Made by a program: the position numbers and the translations under genes
Part shown: one piece after another, positions 47,868-59,921 of the stretch
Numbering within the stretch: position 1 is the first letter of the stretch
How the letters are laid out: each line of letters opens with the position of its first letter
Notes under the pieces: model-generated
Told to the model about the DNA's origin: nothing
The model's database searches: none
What the model saw: the letters and a program-made list of their open reading frames with translations, nothing else
Source of the DNA: Geosiphon pyriformis
Lineage: Eukaryota; Glomeromycota; Glomeromycetes; Archaeosporales; Geosiphonaceae
Reading direction: 5' to 3'
Length of the DNA: 64,000 nucleotides
Assembly: GCA_016748015.1 (NCBI GenBank)
Contig: JAAOMT010000523.1
Location: forward strand, 1,513,552 to 1,577,551

Positions 47868-49320
47868 ATGAAAAATTGTAATGGTCTTCAATCAAGGATC
47901 AAACTCATCTTTCTTATTAGCTTTTTATGCTTTTGCTTTTCATATTTTCAATATATTCAAATCGTAAACGTTTCAAGGCTATCATGGAATATATGGAGTT
48001 CGGATTATAAGAAAACTTCCCAAACTAAAGTTTCTATTCACTGGACTTCTCCTCAAAATGGCACTTTGTTAAGACAGGCAAATAATTTTGTTTGATTCAA
48101 GCAAAAATTATCATTTTGTGAAAGTCCTTTAAATCTGAATTAATACTTCAAAAAAATTAAACTTATAAAAAGGTTAAAAAACGGCCAGAACACAAACGGA
48201 AAGACGAAGATATAAATGAACCTCAGATATTTAAAAACATTGATATGTTGAAGAAATTTCGTAAATATGCAAACTACGCTAATAAGGCTTATTGTGAGGA
48301 TACTCACCAATTCCCAGAAGTTATTTATGGTATCAAAAAATTTTGAATTTTTTGATAAAATTTTAAGATTAACATGCGAAGTTTATTTTGTATAGGGAAT
48401 GCCAAAATTGTCGATAATGAGATAATTTTCTTTATGCGAACTTTTGAAATGGCGAAATATCGTGAGATTTTTCACTATGCTCACGATAAAAGAAAGGTGA
48501 CACTTTATCCAGGTAAATTGAGCTTTTAATTGTAATTCTTTTGAGAATATTTTTATTAGTATGCTATATTTCTCTAATTTCTTCAAGGTTATGGGATCTC
48601 AACATATTCCGAAAGGATCAAAGTGGATGAACAATATTGGCAAATTTACAAAGAGCGAGTTGCAAAAACACTTATTGAGTATCTCATAAATATTATAAAT
48701 GAAAATAAATTAAACTATCTTGTTATCACTGCACATCGATTAGCAGGAGGTAAGGTTAAAATTTTTTATTATTTGAATAGTGAAGTATTTTTAATATTTT
48801 TGGAATTTTACCTTCGAGAAGTCTACGCCATATTTGTAGCATTAGACCTCAAAAAATTTGCCAGGTTCAGGCGCCTCCGAATAATAGTCTACACATGGGG
48901 TTCGCCACGTATCGGGAATCTAGCTTTCGCCCGACATGTCAATCGAATATTGGTAACATACAGGTTTACCCTAAGAGATGATCAGATTTCACGATATCCC
49001 ATCATCTCAGATGGCCAACGTCCAATCTCTTATATGCATTATCAAACTGAATATTGGACAACAAAGAATTGCGACTGTCAAAGTTGGAATCTTTATCGGT
49101 GTTTAGGAAGGTTACGAGCAAGTAGTTTTTATGAAGAAAATGAGGCAAGACAAAATTTTCTTTTGGTGATATTTTGGTTTTTTATGCTTTGCAACTTCTT
49201 GAAATTTCTGTTTCGTTTAAGCTATGCAATAAAGGAGAGGAACATAATCATAAGCATACATATACCTATGAGGGACCATATATGGGAGTCTACTTTGGAA
49301 ACTGTTCATCTCAAAAATGA
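47868..49320 (+). CDS. Class 3 lipase-like protein A, nucleophile Ser replaced by Arg
   Basis: Proposed exons: 47868-48077, 48173-48329, 48396-48512, 48588-48749, 48822-49144 and 49222-49320, about 355 residues. Two donors are GC (CAG|GCAAAT, uncertain; GAG|GCAAGA, aligned with a GT donor in copy C). A signal-like hydrophobic start (IKLIFLISFLCFCFSYF) suggests secretion. The fungal class 3 lipase pattern follows: FRKYANYANKAYC, then the elbow, then IVYTWGSPRIGN, FTLRDDQISRYP and a CDC Cys motif. The elbow reads TAHRLAG where active lipases have GHSLGG, so the nucleophilic Ser is Arg (CGA). The Asp position (DDQISR) is kept. The His position near the C terminus (TYEGPY) is Tyr. It is therefore probably catalytically dead, though the reading frame is maintained. 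Confidence 0.75.
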
Positions 49321-52300
49321 ACATACATGTATAAATAAAACTCCTCCACTCTAATAATCATGTTATAAACCCAACAGAAATTTGAGATTTCAATGGTTAG
49401 GGATAGATTTAGTGTGATGGTAAATCGTTTAAAATTCACAGTTTAATTAGCCATCACACTAAAGCGTCATGGAATAAGATGTAAGTTGAAAAGATGTTTG
49501 TTATATTTTCTTGACAATTGAACCAAACTTATTCTTTGATTTTAGAATTAATGGCTTTTGATTTTAAATAATGTTGTTAAAAAGTTTTATTTAAAATACA
49601 CTAATTTGAATGTTCCCCTAACCTTTTTTAAATTTTAAGACTTTTTTTTAAAAAAAATTTGAATTCAAAAAATAAAAAGCTACTTTTCTATTTATTTGGT
49701 TTAAATGTATTTAATTTCTTTTAAGCTAAGCATTTTGAAATTAATACTCAATGAAAAAATTTTGAATTATGAATTTTTTGCCATACTTTGAGGAATTTTG
49801 TATGAACAAAAAATTCATTATCGTTTTCAGATTAAAATTTATATTTAAATTTCTAATTTTCTTTGTAGACAGAATTGAGATAGTTTTACATTAATTGTAA
49901 ATTATTTGTTTTATTATTAATCAATTTTGAAAATGAATGGAGTTGAATAAATGGTTGATATCTATTTTCACTTTTCGTTTATAAACTATAATTCTGCAAC
50001 AAATGATAGTTTAACAATTTGTGATGTTAAAAAGTTTTTTTTTTAAAAAAATGTTTTATTTCATTTAAAAAGAAAGAACAATTTTATAAAGAAAAAACAA
50101 CTAATCAGAAAATTTAATTTCAAATACCAAAAGAATTTTTTTTTGGAGATTGAGCATCTTTTTTTGAATTAAATTGACATTTAAGATGGGTTTATTTGCT
50201 AGGAAGTAGGTTTAAAATTTTTTTTGTTAAGATGAGAACAATTTTTTTCATTATAGTTGAAGTATTGAATCGTAAAATTTTCAGGTTTCTCCCTTTTAAG
50301 ATTCGTTACTATAATCGCTATATTTGTCATGATATTGAGTTATGACCGAGTGGGTTTAAGGAACCAAATCAAGATCTTAAATATTCAATTGATTAAGCTC
50401 ATAGCGAGACTGATTATAGGAATAATTTGATCATGCTAATTGCCTATACATTTTTTTATTATTGTAATCTTCTCCTTAAAATTTTCACCTTAAAGGTGAT
50501 ATGTAAACATGGTTTTTTAGCGTTGGAAAAAGAATTTAAAAAAATAAATATTCAATACCTCCTCGGAATTAACATATTTTTATATATTCGGCTGTTTTTA
50601 GAATTTTTAAAGCATTTCCTGTAGAAGAGTTGACTTTCACCGAAAAGTAACTGTAATAGAATTAGTATATTTACCTAAAGGTAAGAAGTCGAAAAAAATT
50701 GAGAATATAAATACAGTTTGTGCAATTTGTGCAATTTATCAAATTATCTATTATATTTAGACAACTCTTTATAGATCCAATCGTGATTTGGACATTATAA
50801 ATTTTAAAACTCTATAATGAGATTAATACTATTACTTCCACAATGAATTAAAAATAATATTCTCTCCTGTTGCTACTGTTTCTAATCCAATCTAACTAAT
50901 TGTAAGATATTGTCCGAGCATAGGTCACAACGATTCCTTTTTTTCTTTCATATTCCCTTGCCCCTTGAACTATTATTGTTTAACTATGAATAATCTCAGT
51001 AGCTATATTAACCAAAGATATTAAAGGAGTTTTTTATTGTCTTTTTTGCCTAAAAGAGTAATTCAAACAGATCTGTGAATAAGAGTTTCTTAAATGCGTT
51101 AAGCTGATTCAAAAAAAAAATTGATTTATATTTATTACAAATTACAATAAGAAACTAAAAAATAATCAATGAATAATGTTAAATAATAAACTAAAAATGC
51201 TATTTTTACAAATAATAATAATCATAATAATAATAAAATAATTATTTTTCAAAGTGAAATATTTTTAATCCTAATTAATTATTTGAATATAATGTTTAAA
51301 TGTTACATAATTGAAATATAATATAAATATATTAATTGCAATTCATAAGATATATTTGTGTGTTACATTATCATTTTTAATTTTAAAGTTTTATAATATC
51401 AAGAAATGGGAAAATATTTTGAATGAGAAGGATTAATCAATTTCACAAAAAATTTTATAGATTTTTCAAGCTATTTTTTATAATGCAATCGATACAAAAA
51501 TAGATGGGTAATTTCAATTATTTGTATACTTTCTTTGATGAATTAAAAATTCAAATTGGTCCAGTCAATATTTTGATAATACCGAGACTAAAAAATGTTA
51601 ACTTTCTTTCGAAGAATTAGATATCTTGTACAATCAATATTTATATCTTGTATCATTCAGGAATGTACGTGAGATCTTTTTTTTTCGGAAATTTTTTAAG
51701 TTGTTAAATACATTTACTTTGTTAAATCTGGAACCCTTTAAAATTAATCTTTGAATGATATGAAAAAAAAAACCATTTAAAAACTGTAAATTGTTTCGTT
51801 TTAAAAGTTTAATATCCAGATCCATTCCTCAAAGTAAAATATGAAAATATTAAACGTAAAAATTAATTTATTTAAAGTAAAAAAAAGTAACATTTGGAAT
51901 ATTTTATAAAGAATCATTTTATTCAGCTTTCATTTAGGTGGAAACACTCTTCAAAATTGCATTTTCGATCTTGTTAATTAACAAAAAAATCATTGATAAA
52001 TATTTATTAATTTAAAAGAAAATCATTTTAAATCAAAACTCATTAAACATTTCTTTCCTTTGGAAAAAATCTTCGATCTTGTTAATTTACAAAATAATTT
52101 TTAAATAATTTTCGATCGATGACCAATACACCCTATGACTTTTGTTATAGAGCTGCCAATAAATTGTTTATCAAAGACATAAAAGTTATTAAACGCAAAG
52201 GCTCTTGATTTTAGTTGCCAAGTATTACAGATCTTTCCAAAATTATCTTAAGAAATAAATTTCTCACAGCTTTGGATCTTGGGAGATCCCCGGAAAAAAA

Positions 52301-52485
52301 GTACGAAACTTAATTAATTGCGTGAGGATTTTGATCCAAGTTCTGTTCAAAAAATATACTAGGGAAAAAACAAACATTCAGTCACTTAATACATAAATAT
52401 TAATGTTGGATAGGTTAAAATTTGGCCATGGAAATTGAAAATATTGAAAAGTCACACACCTTTTTCGATCATTTAGTCAAGAATT
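49321..52485. other. AT-rich intergenic, nothing seen
   Basis: About 3.2 kb between lipase-like genes A and B. Short frames (50427-50624, 51634-51825) have no recognisable content. It separates two close paralogues, so a decayed further copy would have been expected to be visible; none was seen. Confidence 0.5.
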
Positions 52486-53851
52486 ATGCTTTTTAACGTT
52501 GTTTTTGTCTTGTTCTTGTTAAAAAATTTATTACCTGTATCCAAGAAATTTAATGAAGCTGAAAATGTTGACATGATTCGAAAATATTCAATTTTGGAAA
52601 CAAAAGAAGATGTTAATTTGACAAAACAGGAGATGCCAAGAATGAAAAGATTTTCTCAACATTTTAATATTGGAAACCAGCAAAATCAAATCTCGGCTCG
52701 TTCAAAAATAAATGTTCCGGTTGCCCCACAATTGAGTATGCACAAGTCTTCAATTAGAAGATATAGTAAATATGCTCAATACGCAAATCATGCTTATTGT
52801 TCTAAGGAGCTTGTAAATTTTTCAAGTTTAGTCTCAGGTAAAAGCTCATAGAATTCAATTCGATTAAATTAATCTTTTTATCAGATCGAAATCCTATTGG
52901 ACATGAAAGAATTAGGGATCGTTTTGTCTTTTTTTACATTAAAATTTAGGTCAGATCGAAATGTCTTCTACCGAAGTCCTTATGTACTTCAAAGCACCAG
53001 AAATAATTGGATCTAAGGAATGGACAATAAACCGTCAAAATACATTAGAAATTTATCCAGCTGTGATGTTTGGACCATTGAAAAATAAAATTAAAGTAGA
53101 TTCAAGCTTCTATAAAATTTATTTGGAAGCAGCAGGTAACATAAGAAATTATTTCGAAAAAACATTTAGAAAACTGCCATCTTCTCAAAGATTTAGATTT
53201 ACTGGACATCGACTAGGTGGTGGTATGGAAACTTTATTTCACACTTAAAAAAGTTTTATAGATATTTCTCTCTCAATTTAAAAAATAACTATTTTTATTT
53301 TACTAGTAATAGCAATCTTTGCAGCCCTTGAAATTCAGAGGGGATATTTATCTAGAATAATTGCTGTTTATACTTTTGGTTCACCGCGTTTTGGTAATCG
53401 CGAATTTTCTCAGTATGTTCAGACCTTAAAACATCTTAATGTATATCGGTTTACTCTTCTCGACGATCAAGTTCCACGTTTTCCACGCTTAAAACATTCT
53501 TATCAGCAAGTTGAGACAGAATATTGGATCAAATCAAATTGTGATTGCCCTTTAAAACAATTTCCCTATGAGATCTATGAATGTAAGGGTCATCTTAATG
53601 AAGAAAGTCCGGTAAGTCAATTTTTGGAATTAATTTGAACTTATTCCTAATTTCTCGAGAACTCAATTAAAAATTAATGATTTTTTCAGTATTGTCTAAA
53701 TTCACAAATAGATCATATTGACCCGAATTTTACGCACGATGGACCCTATATAAACGTTATCTTTAAAGATTGCACAGAACATAAGTTGCCAGAAGTAGAA
53801 TTAAATCAGTGTGAAATTCGTCATATAAATCCAAAAATGGATTGTCTTTGA
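52486..53851 (+). CDS. Class 3 lipase-like protein B, nucleophile Ser replaced by Arg
   Basis: Exons: 52486-52837, 52950-53222, 53307-53611 and 53690-53851, giving 363 residues, all with GT-AG introns in matching phase. An N-terminal hydrophobic stretch (MLFNVVFVLFLLKNLL) is a likely signal peptide. Then come YSKYAQYANHAYC, the elbow TGHRLGG (active form GHSLGG), VYTFGSPRFGN, LLDDQVPRFP with the acidic triad residue, a CDC motif and THDGPY, which supplies a His at the expected catalytic position. Only the nucleophile is lost (CGA, Arg). The rest of the fold and two triad residues remain, so it may bind lipid without hydrolysing it. It has one intron fewer than copy A in the middle (no break after the YP motif). 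Confidence 0.85.
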
Positions 53852-55123
53852 TGTCAAACCTTTCGTTCTGTTATTAGTAAACAACTTTGATCATTGACAA
53901 ATAAGGACATTTCTTTTGGGGCTTTGTTAAAATATTAAAATTACAAAACATTATTTTAAAAAAGATGAAATTTTTGAGTGACATCAATGATATTAACCGT
54001 TGGATTGAAAGCGACCAAATGAACTTTTTCTAGGTGGAGATTCAGAATGTTTTAAAGCCCATTCACGGTGATTTTATAATATGAAATTCAAGTTTTAATG
54101 ATTCTTGAAAAATAATTTGGGTCAAATTTTGAGTTTTTAGCTAAAAGACGGTTTTTCATAAGCAACAATGAATTATTTTCACAACCACTTTTTTCTCGTT
54201 GTTTCGAAAAGAGTTTTTTTTTAGAAATTGTACGTGTACATGAGAATTTCTCGAAAATTCTAAATCAAAATAAAAAATATTTCAAAAAAGAATTGAAATA
54301 ATGAAGCAAAAAAATTATTTTAACATTATTAAGCATTAAATAATTTATTAAATAGAAATTAATTTAATTAAAAAATATTTTATGCAATCCAATTTTGAAG
54401 AAATGAAATATTTATCATGATTTATCCCTTTAAGTCCCACGATAAGTGGCTTTTAGGTATGATCCACCAAAAACAGTGTTTTGGTTGCTTTTAAATTAAA
54501 AATTGCAACTTATTATTCAGCTAATTAATTTTCTTCATTTTAAATTGACTAGACAATAAATTGTTTGAGTATTTAAAAAAAGTTCAAAAGTCAAATTTGA
54601 AAAAATAGCAAAACTTTAATAAGAATTAGTTTGTTATTGTTTTTTAATAAATTCATTATTATTTCTTGAAATTTATTTATTTATTTATTTTATAGCAATG
54701 TATTCTCATCAGAAATTGTCTTTAATAAATTAATTTTAAACAAGGAGAAAATATTTCTTGAAAAAAAAATCAAGTTAATTATTCAGTCTCACGAATAAAA
54801 GAAAAAGTGTTATATTTTATTAAAACCCACAGGTTCCTTAAAAATAATATTATTCTTTTCTTCATCAAAACTAAATAAAGACAAAAAAATTTATAAATTC
54901 ACAGGGAATATAAGATCTTTCGAGACTTTTACATCCCTTCAAATGATTTCCAAGGCGCAAACACTTTTATGACGGCTTAATATTGGATCTCTGCTTGTCT
55001 TTTATCCTGTAAAGATTTGAGTAAAGTTTTAGTTTAACTTCAAAGTAATTAAGTATTATTTTGTTCAAATAAAGTTTGATTTCTAACTTTTTTTCAGAGT
55101 TCATATATAAATCTATTCTTTTG
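53852..55123. other. Intergenic between convergent lipase-like genes B and C
   Basis: No genes. The shared 3' ends of the two convergent genes lie here. A 65-codon minus frame at 54967-55164 overlaps the last exon of copy C in another frame and is a shadow. Confidence 0.5.
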
Positions 55124-56523
55124 CTATTCCCAAATTTCATTGCACTCCCTAAATCTAATCCCAAAATAAGGACCTCGACTTGAATATCCTTGTTTCAGAT
55201 TTTGAATTTCTTCGAATGAATCAGGGAGCCCATATTTATTAATACAATGCTATTTAAATAATAAATTAATATTTTAAAAATTTTTAAAAAATATTGCTCT
55301 TTGAGACTTTATTTAAGAGCTTACCTCACTCTCTATGTAGAATTGATTTGCATTCCCATCTATCAAATGATCACACTGCCAAACATCATATTTTTCTAAT
55401 TCGGGACAATCACACTTTAATTCCAACCAGATTTCAGTTTTCGAATGAGTAAATCCAAGATTTTGTGGTGGTAATCTCGGTATGGGGTCATCCATTAAAG
55501 TGATTCGATACATGCCGTTTAATGCTCGATGAACATATCTTGCAAATCTCGCATCCCCAATTCTTGGAGATCCATAGGTGAATAAAAATATCCTTTTTTG
55601 TGTAAAACTTTTTCGCAATTCCAGGGCTGTTAAAATTGCAAAGACTGCAAATAATATTAATGTATTAATCAAAAATTTTAAGCAAAGGGATTTAATTTCG
55701 AGAAAAAGAGTATACCAACCTCCAGCCATGTTGTAACCTGTAATTTGTAAAACTTTATTCCCAGCAAAAACATTAAACAAGATATTTGTCAAATATTCAA
55801 TAATTTTTTTGGATGCACTTGAAAATAGTGTCCAAAAAGTTTTATGCAGTGATATTATTTTTTTTTTACTGGAAATGGGATCCTGGTTTTGTGTAGCAGT
55901 GAAATTTGACTTCTTAGAATGTCACCAGTTTAACTGAAAATTTTTGAAAAAGTTCCTTACCATTACGGAATAATCAACAAATGTATTTAAATCGGGAGCT
56001 AGTAAATCCTGAGATTGGAGAGTTTCCGAAACTCCCAAGTAAAATATAATTTCGTTATCAAAAATTTCTGCTTTTCCTTTTTAAAAAATAATTCAAAATT
56101 TTTTTTTTGATATTTTCTTCAATTAATTCCAGAAATTTATTTTAGCTAAAAAAAATTTGAACTATTACCCCAAACATCATCTGAAAATCGAATTAATCCT
56201 TGTTCCTCGCTAATACAATAAGGCTTATTCGCGTACTTGGCATAATTTTGAAAACCTGATTGGATAACTAAATTTTCTATTTTTATTGGGATATCGCCAG
56301 ATTGATTGTCTGAACGAGGACTAAAAATTGCTTTTTTATTAGTGAAGTTGCCGGCTTTTTGAAATATTATTAATGAAAAAGTTAAATTTGAATTTTGCGG
56401 GCTGATTACTGAAATATTATTATTTACATTTGAGCTTTTTAAAAAATATAATAATAAAATGGTAGATTTCAAAAATAAAGACGTAAAAACTAAAAAAAAG
56501 CTCGAGACACAATATTGGCTCAT
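55124..56523 (-). CDS. Class 3 lipase-like protein C, nucleophile Ser replaced by Asn
   Basis: Minus-strand exons: 56523-56169, 56076-55961, 55912-55720, 55644-55325 and 55249-55124, giving 369 residues. An upstream in-frame ATG at 56565 would add 14; the second ATG (MSQYCVSSFFLVF) gives a better signal peptide. The fold markers match A and B: FQNYAKYANKPYC, elbow TGYNMAG, FLFTYGSPRIGD, TLMDDPIPRLPP, CDCPELEKY and a last exon with YSSRGPYFG. The elbow Ser is Asn and the His-loop position (H in copy B, within THDGPY) is Ser. The acidic residue in DDPIPR is kept. The elbow intron, after the second elbow Gly in phase 1, is shared by all three copies; its donor here is the weak GTTGGT. Probably a secreted pseudo-lipase. 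Confidence 0.8.
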
Positions 56524-56749
56524 CAATATTTTGTTAATTTTTATCGAAATGTTGAAAATTTGCATTTTTTATAATTATTTTAAAGTGTCACAATTTTACG
56601 GGTTAAAATACCTGATACCGGAAGTATTTTTATCAAACATCGGAATACCTAGCTCATGGAAAACAGATACAGTGTATACCAATAATATAAATATTATCAT
56701 AAATAATAAGTAAACCAAGATCTATACAATAAAAAGTATAGATTGTCAA

Positions 56750-57019
56750 TTGAATCGGCGAGATCAGGTCACAATTATCATCACGTTATTAGGATTTTCT
56801 GGAATGGCACTTTTTGCAACGAAATGTAACTATACATTAATAAAAAAACAAAATTTTACAAATACAATGTCGTCTAGTTTGTCAAAATTTCTTAAACTTG
56901 AACCGGTTCAATTTCTTGCCTTCGTGTTTTCAAAGATGACAGAGTTCAATAAAAGCAAGGAAGAACACAGGACGTATAAAAAATGTCTTGAAGTCCCAAT
57001 CGGCGAAAACTTGACATGA
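56750..57019 (+). other. Open frame upstream of lipase-like C, doubtful
   Basis: An 89-codon plus-strand stretch (first codon TTG) with a hydrophobic start and a Lys-rich end, divergent from lipase-like gene C. No ATG precedes a recognisable domain and no paralogue was seen. It may be a small gene, an exon or chance. Confidence 0.2.
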
Positions 57020-58142
57020 ATTCAAATATAAAACGTAAGTATGAACTGCCAATGTTTTGTTCTTTTCTGCAGAAGCTATATAAAGTGCACATAGAATTTT
57101 GCTGTTGCATTATCTTTAGAAGCACTAGTCATGCACGTGTTTAGCATGGTATTAAATTGAGAGGTCTTGAATAATAGTGGCACTCTCTTTCTGGACGTAA
57201 AAACTTTTTCAAGTCTTAATGTAAGCACTATTTTATAAACTGATAGTACCATTGGTTAAATATTCATTTTTTTATATTATTTTATTGTTTAAGAGATTAG
57301 ATTAAGAAATATTGCAGAGGGAAGGCATTTAATTCATTAAAAAAATGTTTATATAAATTAATAAAAGAATTAGAAAACTTTTTAGTAAGTTATATTGTTT
57401 ATAAATTTTACTGTATGCTAATTGGTATATAAATACCTTTTTTAAAAAAATAGTTTGTTTGCTTATTTTTTGGTCAATTCTTATAATTTATCAATATAAA
57501 GAAATAAATTTTATTTTTTGGATGTTTTCACAAAGTGTAGTCCAACAACTATCTACGCACATGTACCAAGAAATATTACATAGTAGATGTAGCTCACGCG
57601 CTTTCTACGTGTGACCAGCCACCTTTATTATTTTGTGAGTATTTTTTAGAATAAAATAACATTTGAATATTTTTTATAATGAGATATTAATCTAGTTTAA
57701 TTAATATTTTTTGCTTAAAAATATTTTTTCTATAAATTAACTTTGTTTCTAATTGTTTTTATTTCCATATTTTTAAAATTTAAAAAATATACATATTACT
57801 AAGTGCTATAATAATTATAAAGAGAACCTTGTTTTTTTAAGGTTTTGACATAATGTAAATTCGTCGCATTATTAATTTTTTTGTAAAAAAATTAAACATA
57901 TAAATTTTATTTTTATTTATTTCGGTGTTTACAAAAGTTTTTAACTTAATGCATTTGAAACCAAAGAAAAGATTACAAAAATGTTGAAATTTTTTTTTAA
58001 GCTATTCAAATTTCAACTTGTAATAGCATGTATTAATTAAAAATATTCAAAATCATGTTTAAAAAAACAAATCATTAGAAATATTTTGTTTTTAAAACTG
58101 ATTTCATAAAAAAATTCCCTTGTCAGGTTAAACAAACTACAA
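57020..58142. other. AT-rich intergenic, nothing seen
   Basis: A slightly more complex patch at about 57530-57640 has no readable frame. Otherwise low-complexity AT. Confidence 0.5.
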
Positions 58143-58830
58143 CTAAAATCTAAAATCTTGCATCGTAAACCTTGGCTCAAAAATCAATTTATAATCTAAA
58201 GGTTTACAATCAAAATCATGTCCGCATAATGTATCGATATCAAGGTCTATGGGCTTTCCAGTTATGGGATCTTTTTCTAATCGGAGGGTGAACATTGACA
58301 TAGTGTAACTAACAAAAGTAAATAAGTTATGATAGGCTAGGTTCATTCCAGGACAGGATCGACGACCACGCCCAAAGATCTAAAATTTAATATTAAAGTT
58401 TTAAAAATGATATCAAATAATATTTAGTTAAAAGAATATAAAAACCTACTCAAAAATCATGATGCTCATCTAAACTATTCAGGTGCCCCTTCTCATCTAA
58501 AAACCTTTCCGGATAGAAAACTTCAGGATTCTCATATAACAATGGATTCATATTGATAGAAAAGATATTCAACAGTGATGATAGATTTCGCCGGGATGTG
58601 GTATCCACGATAGATATCATCTTCCCTACAACAATGAGGTATGAGAATTTGTATTGAGGGCCTGAAATAATTCGAAACTAGAAACATAGGTTATCTCACT
58701 AAACGATTCCAATACAAAAAATTCCAATTACCAACATGAAACGTAAACTATCTTTTATTGTCGCTTGTAAATAATGTAAATCCTGTTTATGCTCCATCTT
58801 ATACAATTTTCCTTTGCCAACCACTAAGAC
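58143..58830 (-). pseudogene. Truncated cytochrome P450 copy
   Basis: On the minus strand, the last part of exon 3 (about 58825-58737), exon 4 (58661-58450) and exon 5 (58379-58143) of the same P450 family are readable, close to genes 1 and 2. Damage: everything upstream of the K helix is missing; the ExxR motif reads KDSLR, so its Glu is Asp; exon 4 has a one-base frameshift after AKSII; the conserved Trp at the end of exon 4 is TGA; and the C terminus leaves the family frame after IFEPR. The haem motif FGRGRRSCPG is still intact. It is inverted relative to both functional copies and lies about 1.1 kb upstream of gene 2. Confidence 0.85.
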
Positions 58831-59841
58831 ACAGTATGTATAGTTTCTTTAATTAACGAGTCTGTACCTAAAGACTTAGAAATGGTGCTGCCAGTTTCTT
58901 CATTAATAATTATATGAAAAGAAATGATGAATTTTGGTGAATATGTTATTTTATATATATATCCAAAAAAGTATTGAAAACCTGCTTAAGAATTAAACTT
59001 GTTGAAAAATTCCAAAGATATACACATTAATTAAATCATGTTCTTTGAAAGCTTTTTTTATCTTTCAGCAATGTCTTGACAAATAATAAAAATAATATTT
59101 ATATTCGAATAGTCTTTTACTAATAGCAAAATTTGCATAAGTGTAACAATGATACTGTGTAAAAAAATTCGTCTCAAAAGAACCAATCGAAGTTTATTTA
59201 ATAAATGAATAACCAAATGAATTCATTTAATTTTATGACTACCAATGTTTTTCTTTTAGATTTGAAAGAAGTTACAAAAAGTTATCAACAATCAAATTAA
59301 AGATTTGCAAAGTAAACTTTAAAAAAAGTAATTTTTTAAAATCCCGAAAATAATAAAAGGGAGCTATGATATCGTCATACTCACAATAAATCGAGATTTG
59401 AAATTATCAAGGTTTCAATGTTAAATAAAAAAGGAAAAAAATAATTTTTTGCTCTTTAAGATTTTGTAACAATCAAAAATCAGGAGCGCATATAAACAGT
59501 TACACTTGAAAAAAAAGAATTTTTAATTTCTCATTTAGCTTTGATGCTGACTTTTGTTTGGCTTCTTGTAGTTAGTTACATACTGTAATTTTTTTAAACT
59601 AATACTCTTCAGTTTTTAAATTCTAATACTGCTTAAAATTAATTTTGTTTTAGGTTTAGAAAGTTCCTTAGTAAAAACTATGCAGAAGCAAAAATGTTAT
59701 GAAACCATTGAATTCGAACTTTGTATACAGTATTAATGAAGAAGAGCTAGTTTTAATTCGTATTCTCAAAATAAAAAACTTGAAAATTTAAAGTTAGAGT
59801 TTAACCAAGTACTCTACATTTTTCGAATTTCAATTCAATTA
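58831..59841. other. Intergenic upstream of P450 gene 2
   Basis: No genes. It is the likely promoter region of the P450 at 59922 and might also contain unrecognisable remains of the inverted P450 pseudogene. Confidence 0.5.
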
Positions 59842-59853
59842 GTTTATAAAAGA
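59842..59853 (+). promoter_or_regulatory. TATA-like box of P450 gene 2
   Basis: GTTTATAAAAG lies about 75 bases before the ATG at 59922, comparable to the box before P450 gene 1. Confidence 0.4.
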
Positions 59854-59921
59854 AAATAAAGGCCGTTTTCGGAATGCAAATTTTACTCTTCAAAAATTAA
59901 ACCCTAGTAGTAACCCTTAAG

